From Chloroflexota bacterium (lineage in GTDB: Bacteria; Chloroflexota; Anaerolineae; Anaerolineales; Villigracilaceae), in the NCBI GenBank assembly GCA_016235425.1, contig JACRLC010000007.1:1-39629 (forward strand): a stretch of DNA of 39,629 bases, written 5' to 3'. The translations under genes and the position numbers were made by a program. The notes under the pieces are model-generated. The model saw nothing but the letters and a program-made list of their open reading frames with translations. It was not told where the DNA came from and searched no databases. Within the stretch, counting starts at the first letter, position 1, and each line of letters opens with the position of its first letter. Positions 30,258-37,127 of the stretch are shown piece by piece.

Positions 30258-33200
30258 TTATTCTTTTTCCAACTTCTCAATCATCTCGCTCTTGTCAATA
30301 CCAATCACAAACGAATGATTATTTTTGCGGACGACGGTGCAGACGCTATCCACATACGGGAGGAGCGAACCTGATTTGTCGGGCGGGGTGGCTAAAAGGA
30401 CTTGCAGTCCCGCTTCTCGCATGAAGTGGAGCGCGCTGGCGGTGCGGGCGGTGTCCATTTTGCCGAAGGCTTCGTCGAAGAGGGCAAGCCGAATGGTATC
30501 GGAAGGGCGAGCCTGGTTGAGGCGATAGGCTTGGGCGAACGACGCCGCCATCGCAACGTAAAAGGGCGTGGTGGTTTCGCCGCCGCTTTTCTTGGCGTTG
30601 ATTTGACTCAGTAAAGCGCGGTCGCCGTTGGGGTAATGAATGCGGATGTCATATTGCAGGTAGTTGCGGTAATCCTGCAATTCGCGCAGTTCAGCGTTTT
30701 CATCGTCGTGCGCGCTGGTGAGACGCTCGAAGAGTAAGTCCCAGCCCTGTTGATGTTTCTGGCGGAAGTCCGATTCAAAAAGTGAATCGCCCATCATTTG
30801 TTGGCTGTCCATCACCATGTCGAAGACCTGGCGCAGGGCGGGCGCGGGCTGGTTGATGAACTCAAAACGTTCGCCGCCGAAGCGCAGGTTGGCAAGCGTG
30901 CCGTTGAGAAACGCGAGTTGCTGGCGCGCGTCTTCGATTTGCTCGCGCAGGCGATGGATGAAGTTTTCGACGAGTTCCTGTTCGGCGAGGCCGCGTTGGT
31001 GGGCGATTTGGGTTTCGTAGTTGGGCAACTCTGAGGTGATGAGTTTTTCTTTTTCAGCCATGTAGCGTGTTGCGTGTTCCGTTTCGTCGGTGGCGAAGTC
31101 GTAGCGAAGAGAATATGCGAGTTTCGCTTCGCGCAGGCGGTCGCGCGAGCGCTGCTCGGCGGTCTGGTAGTCGTTTTCATAACGGCTGGCATTTTGCAAG
31201 ATCACTTCGAGTGGCTGGCGTTCGCGGCGGCGTTCGTATTCTTTTTGGACATCGGACTTGGTTTCCTCGTCGGCGTTTTCCTGGATGATAAAAGACTCTG
31301 CGCTTCGGATGGATTCGTCTGCGCTTCTTTCCAAGCCTGGGATGGATTCCGTTTCGATTTGCTTGATCTTCTCTTCGAGATTTCCCAGTCTCCGCTCGAA
31401 GGTCGCGACTTCGCTTTGCAACTGGTCGCGCTCGCGCTGATATTTTTCCATGTCGGCTTTGAGCGTTTCGACGGTATGAGTGTCGAGCGCGGCGAGTTCT
31501 TTGGTGAGTGTTGCGTGTTGCGTGTTCCGTTCGGGGAGGAGGGCGAGGGCTTCGAGGGCGTGCTCGAGTTCGATGAGCGGGCGGATTTTGTCGCGCGTGA
31601 GGGCGAGACGTTCACGCAGGGCGGTCTCGCGTTTGTTGAGATTCTTCAGCTCGTCTGCGATTTCGTCAATGCGGGTTTCTCGTTGTTCGATCTGACGCGG
31701 CGCGGCGCGCTCGCCGATGAACCAGCGTTTGTAGACCTGCGGGTTGAGGTGGCTGTCGGTGAAGTTGCGGCGGACGAAACATTCCTGGGTGATGGCGGTT
31801 CGATGGGAGCGGAGTCCTTCGATGGAGTCGCATTTGATGTAGTGACCGAGGAGCAGGTCAACGTAGGCGCGGGCGGCAGGGTTATCGGTAACGGCTTCGG
31901 AGGAAAGAGTCTCGTGTTGCGTGTTGCGTGTTCCGTCGGTGGTCGAGTAGCCCTGAGCGCTCTTGTTCTTTGCGAAGGGCGTATCGAGACCCGTATTGCG
32001 TGTTGCGTGTTCCGTTTTTTGTTGGAGGATGGATTCGGTATCGAGGAGGGTCGCGCCATGTATCGTGTCTTTGTATTTTCGGTAGAGTTGCATGGCGGTG
32101 TCGTAATGGGCGGGCGGGACAAGTAACACAAAGCGATTGAATCCAAGAATACCTTCGATGGCGTTTTGCCATTCGGGATCAGGGATTTGGAGAACGTCGC
32201 AGAGATAAACGACTTCGTTCGCGCCGAGTCCAAGTTCGGCGCGCAGGATTTCGCGCAGGCGGGAGGTGTGAGGCGCTTCCACTTTGACAGAGGCTTCGCG
32301 GTCGCCTGTGCGGAGTTTGCGGATTTCATCTTCGAGTTTGGCGGCTTCGGCTTTGAGTTGATTTGCCTGTTCGTTTAGTAAGGTTTGTTCGCGGGAATAG
32401 GTTTCGCCGAGGATGGCAAGGGACTCTTGCGTGTTGCGTATTGCGTGTTCCGTGTCTACCTGTTTACCTGTGTACTTGTCTACTTTTCCCGTGTTGCGTG
32501 TTTCGTGTTCCGTTAGGAAGGCGGAGAGCGCAGAGGGGATTTCGAGTTTGTCGGAGGCGAGAAGTTTTTTGAGTTTTTTGGCGTCGGTGAGTTCGGCGGC
32601 GAGGGAGCGGTCGAAATCGGATTGGCGTTGGGTGAGGAGAGTCAGTTCGGCGGAGAGGGAGGCGAGTTTGTCGCGGAGTTCCTTTTCGCGCTGGGCGGTC
32701 TGGTCGGTGCGGAGGGCGATCTCAGCGTCGGTCAAGGCCGATTGGGCAAATCGCAGGTTGCGGGTGAGGTCGTCGCGCTGAATCTCGTCGCGGTGAAATT
32801 CCAGTTTGGTGGAGTCCAGTTCGAGGCGGCGCGATTTCAAGTCATCCAGAAAAACATCCGCCTGGGCGCGGCGGGCGACGTAGGTGTTGGTGACGCGGCG
32901 ACGGCGATTGGAGAGGCGTTCCTTGTCGAGGTCTTCGACGTTGGTGAGGGACGTGATGCGCTCGCGGACATCGGCGGCGAGGGATTCAAAATGGCGCAGG
33001 GTTTCGAGTTGGGCTTGCAGGGTTTTGACATCCAGCAGATTTTCGTCAAGCAGATAATTGTGGACGAAGGAGCGGATGTCGGTGAGCGGGCTGAAGGCGA
33101 GACCCTTGACGATTTTGGCGGGGAAGGTATCCTTGAGTTGGCCGAGGCGGTTGAGCAGGTGAACGCGGTAATCTTCGAGGCGGGTGAAGACGCGGGCGCT

Positions 33201-33686
33201 GGCATTGGGCGGCAGGGCAAAATTTTCGAGATGGCGTTTGAAGGCGCGCGTGTCGAAGAGTTGACCTGGGGCTTTGAAGAACCAGTTATCGTTGAGCGCG
33301 GCGTTGTGAACGATGAAATATGCCACGTCGGGATTGCGCCTGTCTTCGTAGGCGTCAATGACCGCGCCATGCGCGAAAAATGTCCCATCGGGATTTTTGA
33401 ATTCGAGGGCAACGACTCCTGTCGCGTCGCCGCGCAAATAGCGCTGACCTTCCGTGCCGAGTTCGCCGCGCACATAGCTGGCGAGAGTCCGCTTGCCACC
33501 GCTGAGTGCGGCTTGGTTGAATCTCACATCACGCTGACCGCCAACGAGGGCAAATTGAACCGCGTCCAACACGGTGGATTTCCCTGCACCATTGATACCA
33601 ATGAAGTAGGTTGTGCCCTGGCAGTTAATGGTGGTGTTTTCAAAAAGATGCCAGTTTACGAGGCGAATTCGGGTTAAGAGTTTCAT
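30258..33686 (-). CDS. jetC: Wadjet protein JetC (SMC/MukB-like ATPase), six repeat-A insertions
   Basis: 1142 residues. Walker A G-I-N-G-A-G-K-S-T at residues 30-38, a long charged coiled coil, and Walker B L-A-L-F-D-E-A-F-G-K-M-D with D1071-E1072, as in the condensin-like ATPase of type I Wadjet. The JetABC complex extrudes DNA loops and recognises small closed circles. Repeat A is translated at about residues 391-420 (two copies around K-V-D-K-Y-T-G-K-Q-V-D), 557-592 (composite with repeat E), 719-727 (E-R-N-T-Q-H-A-T) and 867-875 (T-E-H-A-T-R-Y). All lie between the two ATPase halves, in the arms or near the hinge, where insertions are most easily tolerated. The ATPase motifs are intact. 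The start overlaps the jetB stop by ATGA. Confidence 0.93.
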   Translation of the reverse strand: MKLLTRIRLVNWHLFENTTINCQGTTYFIGINGAGKSTVLDAVQFALVGGQRDVRFNQAALSGGKRTLASYVRGELGTEGQRYLRGDATGVVALEFKNPDGTFFAHGAVIDAYEDRRNPDVAYFIVHNAALNDNWFFKAPGQLFDTRAFKRHLENFALPPNASARVFTRLEDYRVHLLNRLGQLKDTFPAKIVKGLAFSPLTDIRSFVHNYLLDENLLDVKTLQAQLETLRHFESLAADVRERITSLTNVEDLDKERLSNRRRRVTNTYVARRAQADVFLDDLKSRRLELDSTKLEFHRDEIQRDDLTRNLRFAQSALTDAEIALRTDQTAQREKELRDKLASLSAELTLLTQRQSDFDRSLAAELTDAKKLKKLLASDKLEIPSALSAFLTEHETRNTGKVDKYTGKQVDTEHAIRNTQESLAILGETYSREQTLLNEQANQLKAEAAKLEDEIRKLRTGDREASVKVEAPHTSRLREILRAELGLGANEVVYLCDVLQIPDPEWQNAIEGILGFNRFVLLVPPAHYDTAMQLYRKYKDTIHGATLLDTESILQQKTEHATRNTGLDTPFAKNKSAQGYSTTDGTRNTQHETLSSEAVTDNPAARAYVDLLLGHYIKCDSIEGLRSHRTAITQECFVRRNFTDSHLNPQVYKRWFIGERAAPRQIEQRETRIDEIADELKNLNKRETALRERLALTRDKIRPLIELEHALEALALLPERNTQHATLTKELAALDTHTVETLKADMEKYQRERDQLQSEVATFERRLGNLEEKIKQIETESIPGLERSADESIRSAESFIIQENADEETKSDVQKEYERRRERQPLEVILQNASRYENDYQTAEQRSRDRLREAKLAYSLRYDFATDETEHATRYMAEKEKLITSELPNYETQIAHQRGLAEQELVENFIHRLREQIEDARQQLAFLNGTLANLRFGGERFEFINQPAPALRQVFDMVMDSQQMMGDSLFESDFRQKHQQGWDLLFERLTSAHDDENAELRELQDYRNYLQYDIRIHYPNGDRALLSQINAKKSGGETTTPFYVAMAASFAQAYRLNQARPSDTIRLALFDEAFGKMDTARTASALHFMREAGLQVLLATPPDKSGSLLPYVDSVCTVVRKNNHSFVIGIDKSEMIEKLEKE
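31062..31087. repeat. Repeat family A inside jetC (residues ~867-875)
   Basis: TAGCGTGTTGCGTGTTCCGT then TTCG. Coding strand gives D-E-T-E-H-A-T-R-Y (first frame). Confidence 0.88.
31507..31531. repeat. Repeat family A inside jetC (residues ~719-727)
   Basis: AGTGTTGCGTGTTGCGTGTT then CCGTTC. Coding strand gives P-E-R-N-T-Q-H-A-T-L, the only copy read in the third frame. Confidence 0.88.
31911..32018. repeat. Composite repeat (A + E + A) inside jetC
   Basis: Two A modules (31911-31937 and 31991-32018) flank a repeat-E element (31938-31992) with GGTGGTCGAGTAGCCC and GGGCGTATCGAGACC as its inverted ends. The 108 bases are 36 codons, read D-G-T-R-N-T-Q-H-E-T on one side, T-E-H-A-T-R-N-T-G on the other, with Y-S-T-T in the middle. 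The two A modules are in different frames relative to each other. Confidence 0.9.
32426..32515. repeat. Two repeat-A copies with a linker inside jetC
   Basis: 32426-32454 (T-E-H-A-I-R-N-T-Q) and 32490-32515 (T-E-H-E-T-R-N-T-G), joined by TCTACCTGTTTACCTGTG and following bases, itself a small tandem of T-A-C-C-T-G-T-like units. Total 90 bases, 30 codons, no frame change. Confidence 0.88.
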
Positions 33687-34315
33687 GGTTGTTCATCATC
33701 ACTTTCGACTTCAACGTCACCCGCTCGATATTTTCGTAGCCAGGCCTCTAACTCTGTGGCGGATTGGATGGGAAGAATGAGACGAACAGAGCCGCGCAGG
33801 CGCAATCGGGCTTCGGCGTCGCGTACATCTATGTTGCGGCCGTCAATGGTGTCAATCAAGCCGATGGAGCGCAGGCGGCGCAGGAGGGTTTCGTATTGTC
33901 CCATGCCGAGGTCGCGTTCCTTGCCTGTGATGGTGCGGTATTCTTCGCGGACTTCACCGATGGTGACGACAGGGTCGCTGGCGAGGCTGAGATGTTCGAT
34001 CTTGTCTTCGTAGAGTTTGCGGAGGACGACGATCATCAGGCTTTCGTCCAGTTTGTAGCGGGCGCGGCTGTAACTGTAGTCGGATACAACCTGGAAGATG
34101 CGGTGATAGTCATCGTGCAGGAGGTTGAAGCCTGTGAGCGCGAGAACCGATTCAAACACGGCGCGATGGCGATGAACGAAGTAATAATCATCCTTGTCGT
34201 CGTTCACATCCTGGTAGAGGAAGGATTGTCCGAGCAGGCGATTGACGATGCGCGGGAAGTCGCGGCGGGATTTTTCGGGGATGTCTTGGAGGAGATTGTC
34301 TTGAGGGAGGGTCAT
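33683..34315 (-). CDS. jetB: Wadjet protein JetB (DUF4194, MksE-like)
   Basis: About 210 residues, the kleisin-associated (KITE-like) winged-helix subunit of type I Wadjet. Visible features: I-V-N-R-L-L-G-Q-S-F-L-Y, D-D-Y-Y-F-V-H-R-H-R-A-V-F-E-S-V, and the winged-helix part E-R-D-L-G-M-G-Q-Y-E-T-L-L-R-R-L-R-S-I-G-L-I. An acidic tail (D-V-E-V-E-S-D-D-E) closes it. It contacts JetA and JetC in the complex. It has no repeat insertion. ATG 34315 is the likely start; the longer frame would read back into repeat A. The stop overlaps the jetC start by ATGA. Confidence 0.88.
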   Translation of the reverse strand: MTLPQDNLLQDIPEKSRRDFPRIVNRLLGQSFLYQDVNDDKDDYYFVHRHRAVFESVLALTGFNLLHDDYHRIFQVVSDYSYSRARYKLDESLMIVVLRKLYEDKIEHLSLASDPVVTIGEVREEYRTITGKERDLGMGQYETLLRRLRSIGLIDTIDGRNIDVRDAEARLRLRGSVRLILPIQSATELEAWLRKYRAGDVEVESDDEQP

Positions 34316-34348
34316 GGTGGTTTCCAGAATTATGTTGATGGAGGAAAC

Positions 34349-34373
34349 GTGTTGCATGTTGCGTGTTCCGTTG
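34349..34373. repeat. Repeat family A between jetA and jetB
   Basis: CGTGTTGCATGTTGCGTGTT then CCGTT, in the same orientation as the in-gene copies. Confidence 0.8.
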
Positions 34374-34412
34374 GATATGCTTTGCGATATGGAGCGTGGT
34401 GCGGGAGGGGAA

Positions 34413-34435
34413 GAAAACGGAACACGCTACACGAG
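34413..34435. repeat. Repeat family A, inverted copy next to the jetA stop
   Basis: AAAACGGAACACGCTACACG then AG, directly after the jetA stop on the coding strand. Together with 34349-34373 it forms an inverted pair around the jetA-jetB gap. Confidence 0.8.
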
Positions 34436-35893
34436 TTAAAGTTTGACAAGGTCGAAGGGTACGACCCGATAACAGCCAACTTGAATAGGTTCGCCATCAT
34501 TGATCTCCAGCCCATAACTGACTTCGGGGTGATGGGCGTAGGCGATGATGGTTGTTAACCAGTGCAGGTCGTAGCGGATGGGGATTTCGGTGATGGGCAT
34601 GCGTTTGTGTCCGTTGAAGAAAGTCATGACTTTGCGATTGACTTTTTCGGGAGAGAAGGCTTGGGTCACATCCTGCATGGTCAAGGCATGGAGCGCGGCG
34701 AAATCGTCAGGGTGGAGGGTAGGGACGATGATGGAATCGGGGGTGAAGGGAGCGCGACGTTGGGGCGGGGTGTAGAAGCTTTTGAGGTCGGGGAGGCGGA
34801 TGGGGGAGTGGAGGAACGTGTTGCGTGTTCCGTGTTCCGTTTCGGGTGGCGTGGTTTCAGGGAGTTCTTCGAGGCCTTCATCGCGGAGGGCGGAGAGATG
34901 TTGGGCGAGGGAGATAAGTCTGTCTTTGAAACTGCCATCAGCGTTGCCGAGTTTGTAGCGGATCTGGCGGAAGGAGGTACGCAAGTATTGCGCATGGCGG
35001 GCGTCAATGTCGGCGAGGAGGGGGTCGAGGCCTTCGAGTTGATTGGAGATGAACCGCAGGGAATGGATGATTTCATGTTCGGCTTGCGCGGGCGAGAGGC
35101 AGCTTTGCGTCGCGAGTTCTTCGGCGGTGTGGGCAATCCATTCGTCGTCCACCAGCCAGGCCTGGATTTGATTCACAATGTCGCGACGGTAACGCGAGAC
35201 GTGGTCGGAGGTTTTCAGGGCGTGGTAGGCGGGTCCGAGGGTTTGGGTGTAATCATCGAATTGCAGGCGCAGGAGGTCGGCGACTTCCATTTTCTTTGTC
35301 GCACGTTCGACGTAGCGGCGGATGTTCTGGTTCAGTTCGTTGAGTCCGCGCACGACCTGGCGGATATTTTCGTAGGTCTGCGAGACGGCGAGGGTGGGGG
35401 AAAAGTCTTTGTGCGTTTTGGCGGAAGTGATGAGTTGGTGCGCGGCGTAGAGTTGTCCCTTGAACTCGCGCGGCTTTTGTTCCTGGATGGAGCGGAAGGC
35501 TTCGAGCAAGGTGAAGGCGTAGTCGGGCAGGATGATGGTCTCGGAGTAGTCGGCGTGTTGCTCGCGTTCGATCCAACCTGAGTCGGCGAGGCGGCGGATG
35601 AGGTAGGCGGCGTAGTACTGTTCGGGCTTGGATCCAGCCAATGACGCTGAGTCCGCTTCGGGGTCGGCCTGATTCGCCATGTCCGTCTGAATCTCGCGTT
35701 CGGCGTCGGAATCCTTAATGTAGTCCACGATCTCCGCGATGACCGTCTCGCGAGCGAGGCCAAAGCGGTTGAACTCGGCGAGGCTGTAGATGCGGATGAG
35801 GATCGCCATGTAGTGCCGCTGGAGGCTGGCGAAACCGACGGTGGTGAAGATGTTGAAGAGGTTGAGGGGGAGGATGTCAAACGGATTCGGCAC
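34436..35893 (-). CDS. jetA: Wadjet protein JetA (DUF3375, MksF-like), one repeat-A insertion
   Basis: About 485 residues, the kleisin-like subunit of type I Wadjet. The N-terminal winged helix begins P-F-D-I-L-P-L-N-L-F-N-I-F-T-T-V-G-F-A and L-Q-R-H-Y-M-A-I-L-I-R-I-Y; the middle is helical; the C-terminus is a small beta domain (V-G-C-Y-R-V-V-P-F-D). Repeat A is read at residues ~351-360 (T-E-H-G-T-R-N-T) in a linker before the final domain. I choose GTG 35893 because it keeps the N-terminal winged helix and lies 17 bases inside the regulator gene, so translation can be coupled; ATG 35809 is the alternative. Confidence 0.88.
   Translation of the reverse strand: MPNPFDILPLNLFNIFTTVGFASLQRHYMAILIRIYSLAEFNRFGLARETVIAEIVDYIKDSDAEREIQTDMANQADPEADSASLAGSKPEQYYAAYLIRRLADSGWIEREQHADYSETIILPDYAFTLLEAFRSIQEQKPREFKGQLYAAHQLITSAKTHKDFSPTLAVSQTYENIRQVVRGLNELNQNIRRYVERATKKMEVADLLRLQFDDYTQTLGPAYHALKTSDHVSRYRRDIVNQIQAWLVDDEWIAHTAEELATQSCLSPAQAEHEIIHSLRFISNQLEGLDPLLADIDARHAQYLRTSFRQIRYKLGNADGSFKDRLISLAQHLSALRDEGLEELPETTPPETEHGTRNTFLHSPIRLPDLKSFYTPPQRRAPFTPDSIIVPTLHPDDFAALHALTMQDVTQAFSPEKVNRKVMTFFNGHKRMPITEIPIRYDLHWLTTIIAYAHHPEVSYGLEINDGEPIQVGCYRVVPFDLVKL
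34816..34843. repeat. Repeat family A inside jetA
   Basis: CGTGTTGCGTGTTCCGTGTT then CCGTTTC. Coding strand gives E-T-E-H-G-T-R-N-T (first frame). Confidence 0.9.
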
Positions 35894-36128
35894 GTTCGGC
35901 CTCCCAGACGAGGATGTCGTGCAGATCGCAGTTGAGCGCAACGCACAGACGGGCGAGGGCGTCGAGGTCAACGTGGCGGGCCGCGCCCGAGTCGAGGCGG
36001 TAGACGAAATCTTTCGGGACGCCCGCCTTCTCGGCGAGTTTGCGCGGGGAGACGCGTTCGCCCGTGGCGGCCTGGTGTTTGCCGAGCAGGATGGTGATTC
36101 GGCCAGATGTCGTAATTTTAGAACTCAT
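35877..36128 (-). CDS. Xre/Cro-type regulator heading the Wadjet operon
   Basis: 83 residues, one helix-turn-helix: R-V-S-P-R-K-L-A-E-K-A-G-V-P-K-D-F-V-Y-R-L-D-S-G, then V-D-L-D-A-L-A-R-L-C-V-A-L-N-C-D-L-H-D-I-L, the standard HTH_3/HTH_26 form. There is no further domain, so any signal sensing must be through DNA or a partner. It overlaps jetA by 17 bases. A strong inverted repeat is centred on its start codon, which suggests that it represses its own promoter and the whole jet operon. Confidence 0.9.
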   Translation of the reverse strand: MSSKITTSGRITILLGKHQAATGERVSPRKLAEKAGVPKDFVYRLDSGAARHVDLDALARLCVALNCDLHDILVWEAERAESV

Positions 36129-36141
36129 GTTCTAATTTTAC
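36112..36141. promoter_or_regulatory. Operator-like inverted repeat centred on the regulator start codon
   Basis: Plus strand TTAGAAC-TCAT-GTTCTAA as the perfect core; the full arms are 13 bases (36112-36124 and 36129-36141) with two mismatches. The 4-base centre contains the start codon of the Xre-type gene. The AT-rich arms stand out from the GC-rich surroundings. Binding here would block transcription start or early elongation. Confidence 0.75.
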
Positions 36142-36189
36142 GGGCAGGTGGAGGTTTTGTCAAGAGGTTTGGCGAGGAAATGGGACAGG

Positions 36190-36213
36190 TGTAGCGTGTT
36201 GCGTGTTCCGTTA
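36190..36213. repeat. Repeat family A at the stop codon of the DUF1841-like gene
   Basis: TGTAGCGTGTTGCGTGTTCC then GTTA. On the coding strand the stop TAA runs directly into CGGAACACGCAACACG. Rightmost copy of the family. Confidence 0.85.
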
Positions 36214-36654
36214 TCTTCTTCCCCGCGCGATTTTTTCGAGCCTGCGTTTGTAGGCCAGGTTGTTGAAGGGTTGGGAATGTTTGAGAACGGGGAAGAGTTC
36301 CATATTGAATTCGTAGGCGATGGCATGGATCGCTTCGTGGCGCGAAACGCCGCGTTTCAACAGGCCGTCCAATGCTTTTCGAGCTTCGGGCGGAGTGTTT
36401 TGTTCGAGTTGGTTTTCGATGATGCTGTGCATGGAAACGTGCAGGATCGAGTGGACGCCGTTCACGACAATTTGGCTATCGTCAAGTTCTTCCAGCCGCT
36501 CCCAGATATCCGCATACTCAACATGCTCTTTCATCATGCGAGCCAAAGTTGCTTCCTGGCCTTCCAGCGGCTCGCCTTCTTTGGCGCGAATCCACAGATC
36601 GTAAAGTTGATCGCGGCTCATGGCTCCCAGCGCATTTGAGATTTCGTCAGTCAT
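36211..36654 (-). CDS. DUF1841-like protein
   Basis: 147 residues. The block H-V-S-M-H-S-I-I-E-N-Q-L, followed by G-V-S-R-H-E-A-I-H-A-I-A-Y-E-F, is the signature of DUF1841, with the H-E-x-x-H-A metal-like motif. The N-terminus (Y-D-L-W-I-R-A-K-E-G-E-P-L-E-G-Q-E) is charged and helical. The family is uncharacterised; the H-E-A-I-H segment suggests a metal site, not a proven protease. Its start overlaps the previous gene by ATGA. It ends 83 bases before the Xre-type gene, separated by the operator and one repeat-A copy. Confidence 0.75.
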   Translation of the reverse strand: MTDEISNALGAMSRDQLYDLWIRAKEGEPLEGQEATLARMMKEHVEYADIWERLEELDDSQIVVNGVHSILHVSMHSIIENQLEQNTPPEARKALDGLLKRGVSRHEAIHAIAYEFNMELFPVLKHSQPFNNLAYKRRLEKIARGRR

Positions 36655-37127
36655 TCTTCCTCCGTCATGGTTTCGTCATCTTCAAACTGCTCACATCCCT
36701 GATGCTCGAATGTCAACAACCCCGTGCGCGGACTGGCAGGATTGGCGCATACGCCCCAGTCGTAGCCGAGTTTGCCTGGGAGTTTGAGGAAGTGTTTGCA
36801 GCCGCAGGAGCAATCCGCGCCGTCGCGTTCGCGCTGGCCGTAGGATTCAAAGTCTGAGGGGAGGTGGCGGCAGATAGAGTGGAGATGGTCGTGCAGGGAG
36901 GGTTGATCGTCGCGTCCCTTGCCGATCAGGTAGAGGTAATCGTCCGCGAAGGACTCGAATACGATGTGGAGAAGTTCTTCACTCTCGTGCGAAAACGTGT
37001 AATGCTCGGGCAGGTGATGGACTTCCATTTCGTACTTTTGGGTTTCATCGTTCCATCTGGCCTGGGCTTGAATGTTACGATGCCTGAAATGCAGTGGCGG
37101 ATGCGGGTCGGGCGGGACGCGGTTCAA
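36651..37127 (-). CDS. DUF3027-like cysteine-rich protein
   Basis: 158 residues. The C-terminal half has C-S-C-G-C-K-H-F and G-K-L-G-Y-D-W-G-V-C-A-N-P-A-S-P-R-T-G, then L-T-F-E-H-Q-G-C-E-Q-F, the mark of DUF3027 proteins; the Cys residues probably bind zinc. The N-terminal part is acidic and helical. Function unknown. It overlaps the upstream gene by 53 bases if ATG 37127 is used; ATG 37031 would remove the overlap but cut into a well-formed N-terminus. It is coupled to the DUF1841-like gene by a 4-base overlap. Confidence 0.7.
   Translation of the reverse strand: MNRVPPDPHPPLHFRHRNIQAQARWNDETQKYEMEVHHLPEHYTFSHESEELLHIVFESFADDYLYLIGKGRDDQPSLHDHLHSICRHLPSDFESYGQRERDGADCSCGCKHFLKLPGKLGYDWGVCANPASPRTGLLTFEHQGCEQFEDDETMTEEE

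Noticed and set aside
31074-33677. Long plus-strand open frames opposite jetC
   Set aside because: They have the low-complexity Gly/Val/Glu/Phe composition of antisense frames in a GC-rich gene, no ribosome sites and no family motif.
30258-33686. Housekeeping condensin (MukB or MksB) instead of Wadjet JetC
   Set aside because: The neighbours JetA, JetB and especially the TOPRIM protein JetD in this order fit type I Wadjet; MksG-type nomenclature would describe the same system.
27001-36213. T-E-H-A-T-R-N-T as a conserved protein motif of Wadjet proteins
   Set aside because: It appears in three unrelated proteins, in three reading frames and also between genes, so it follows from the DNA repeat.
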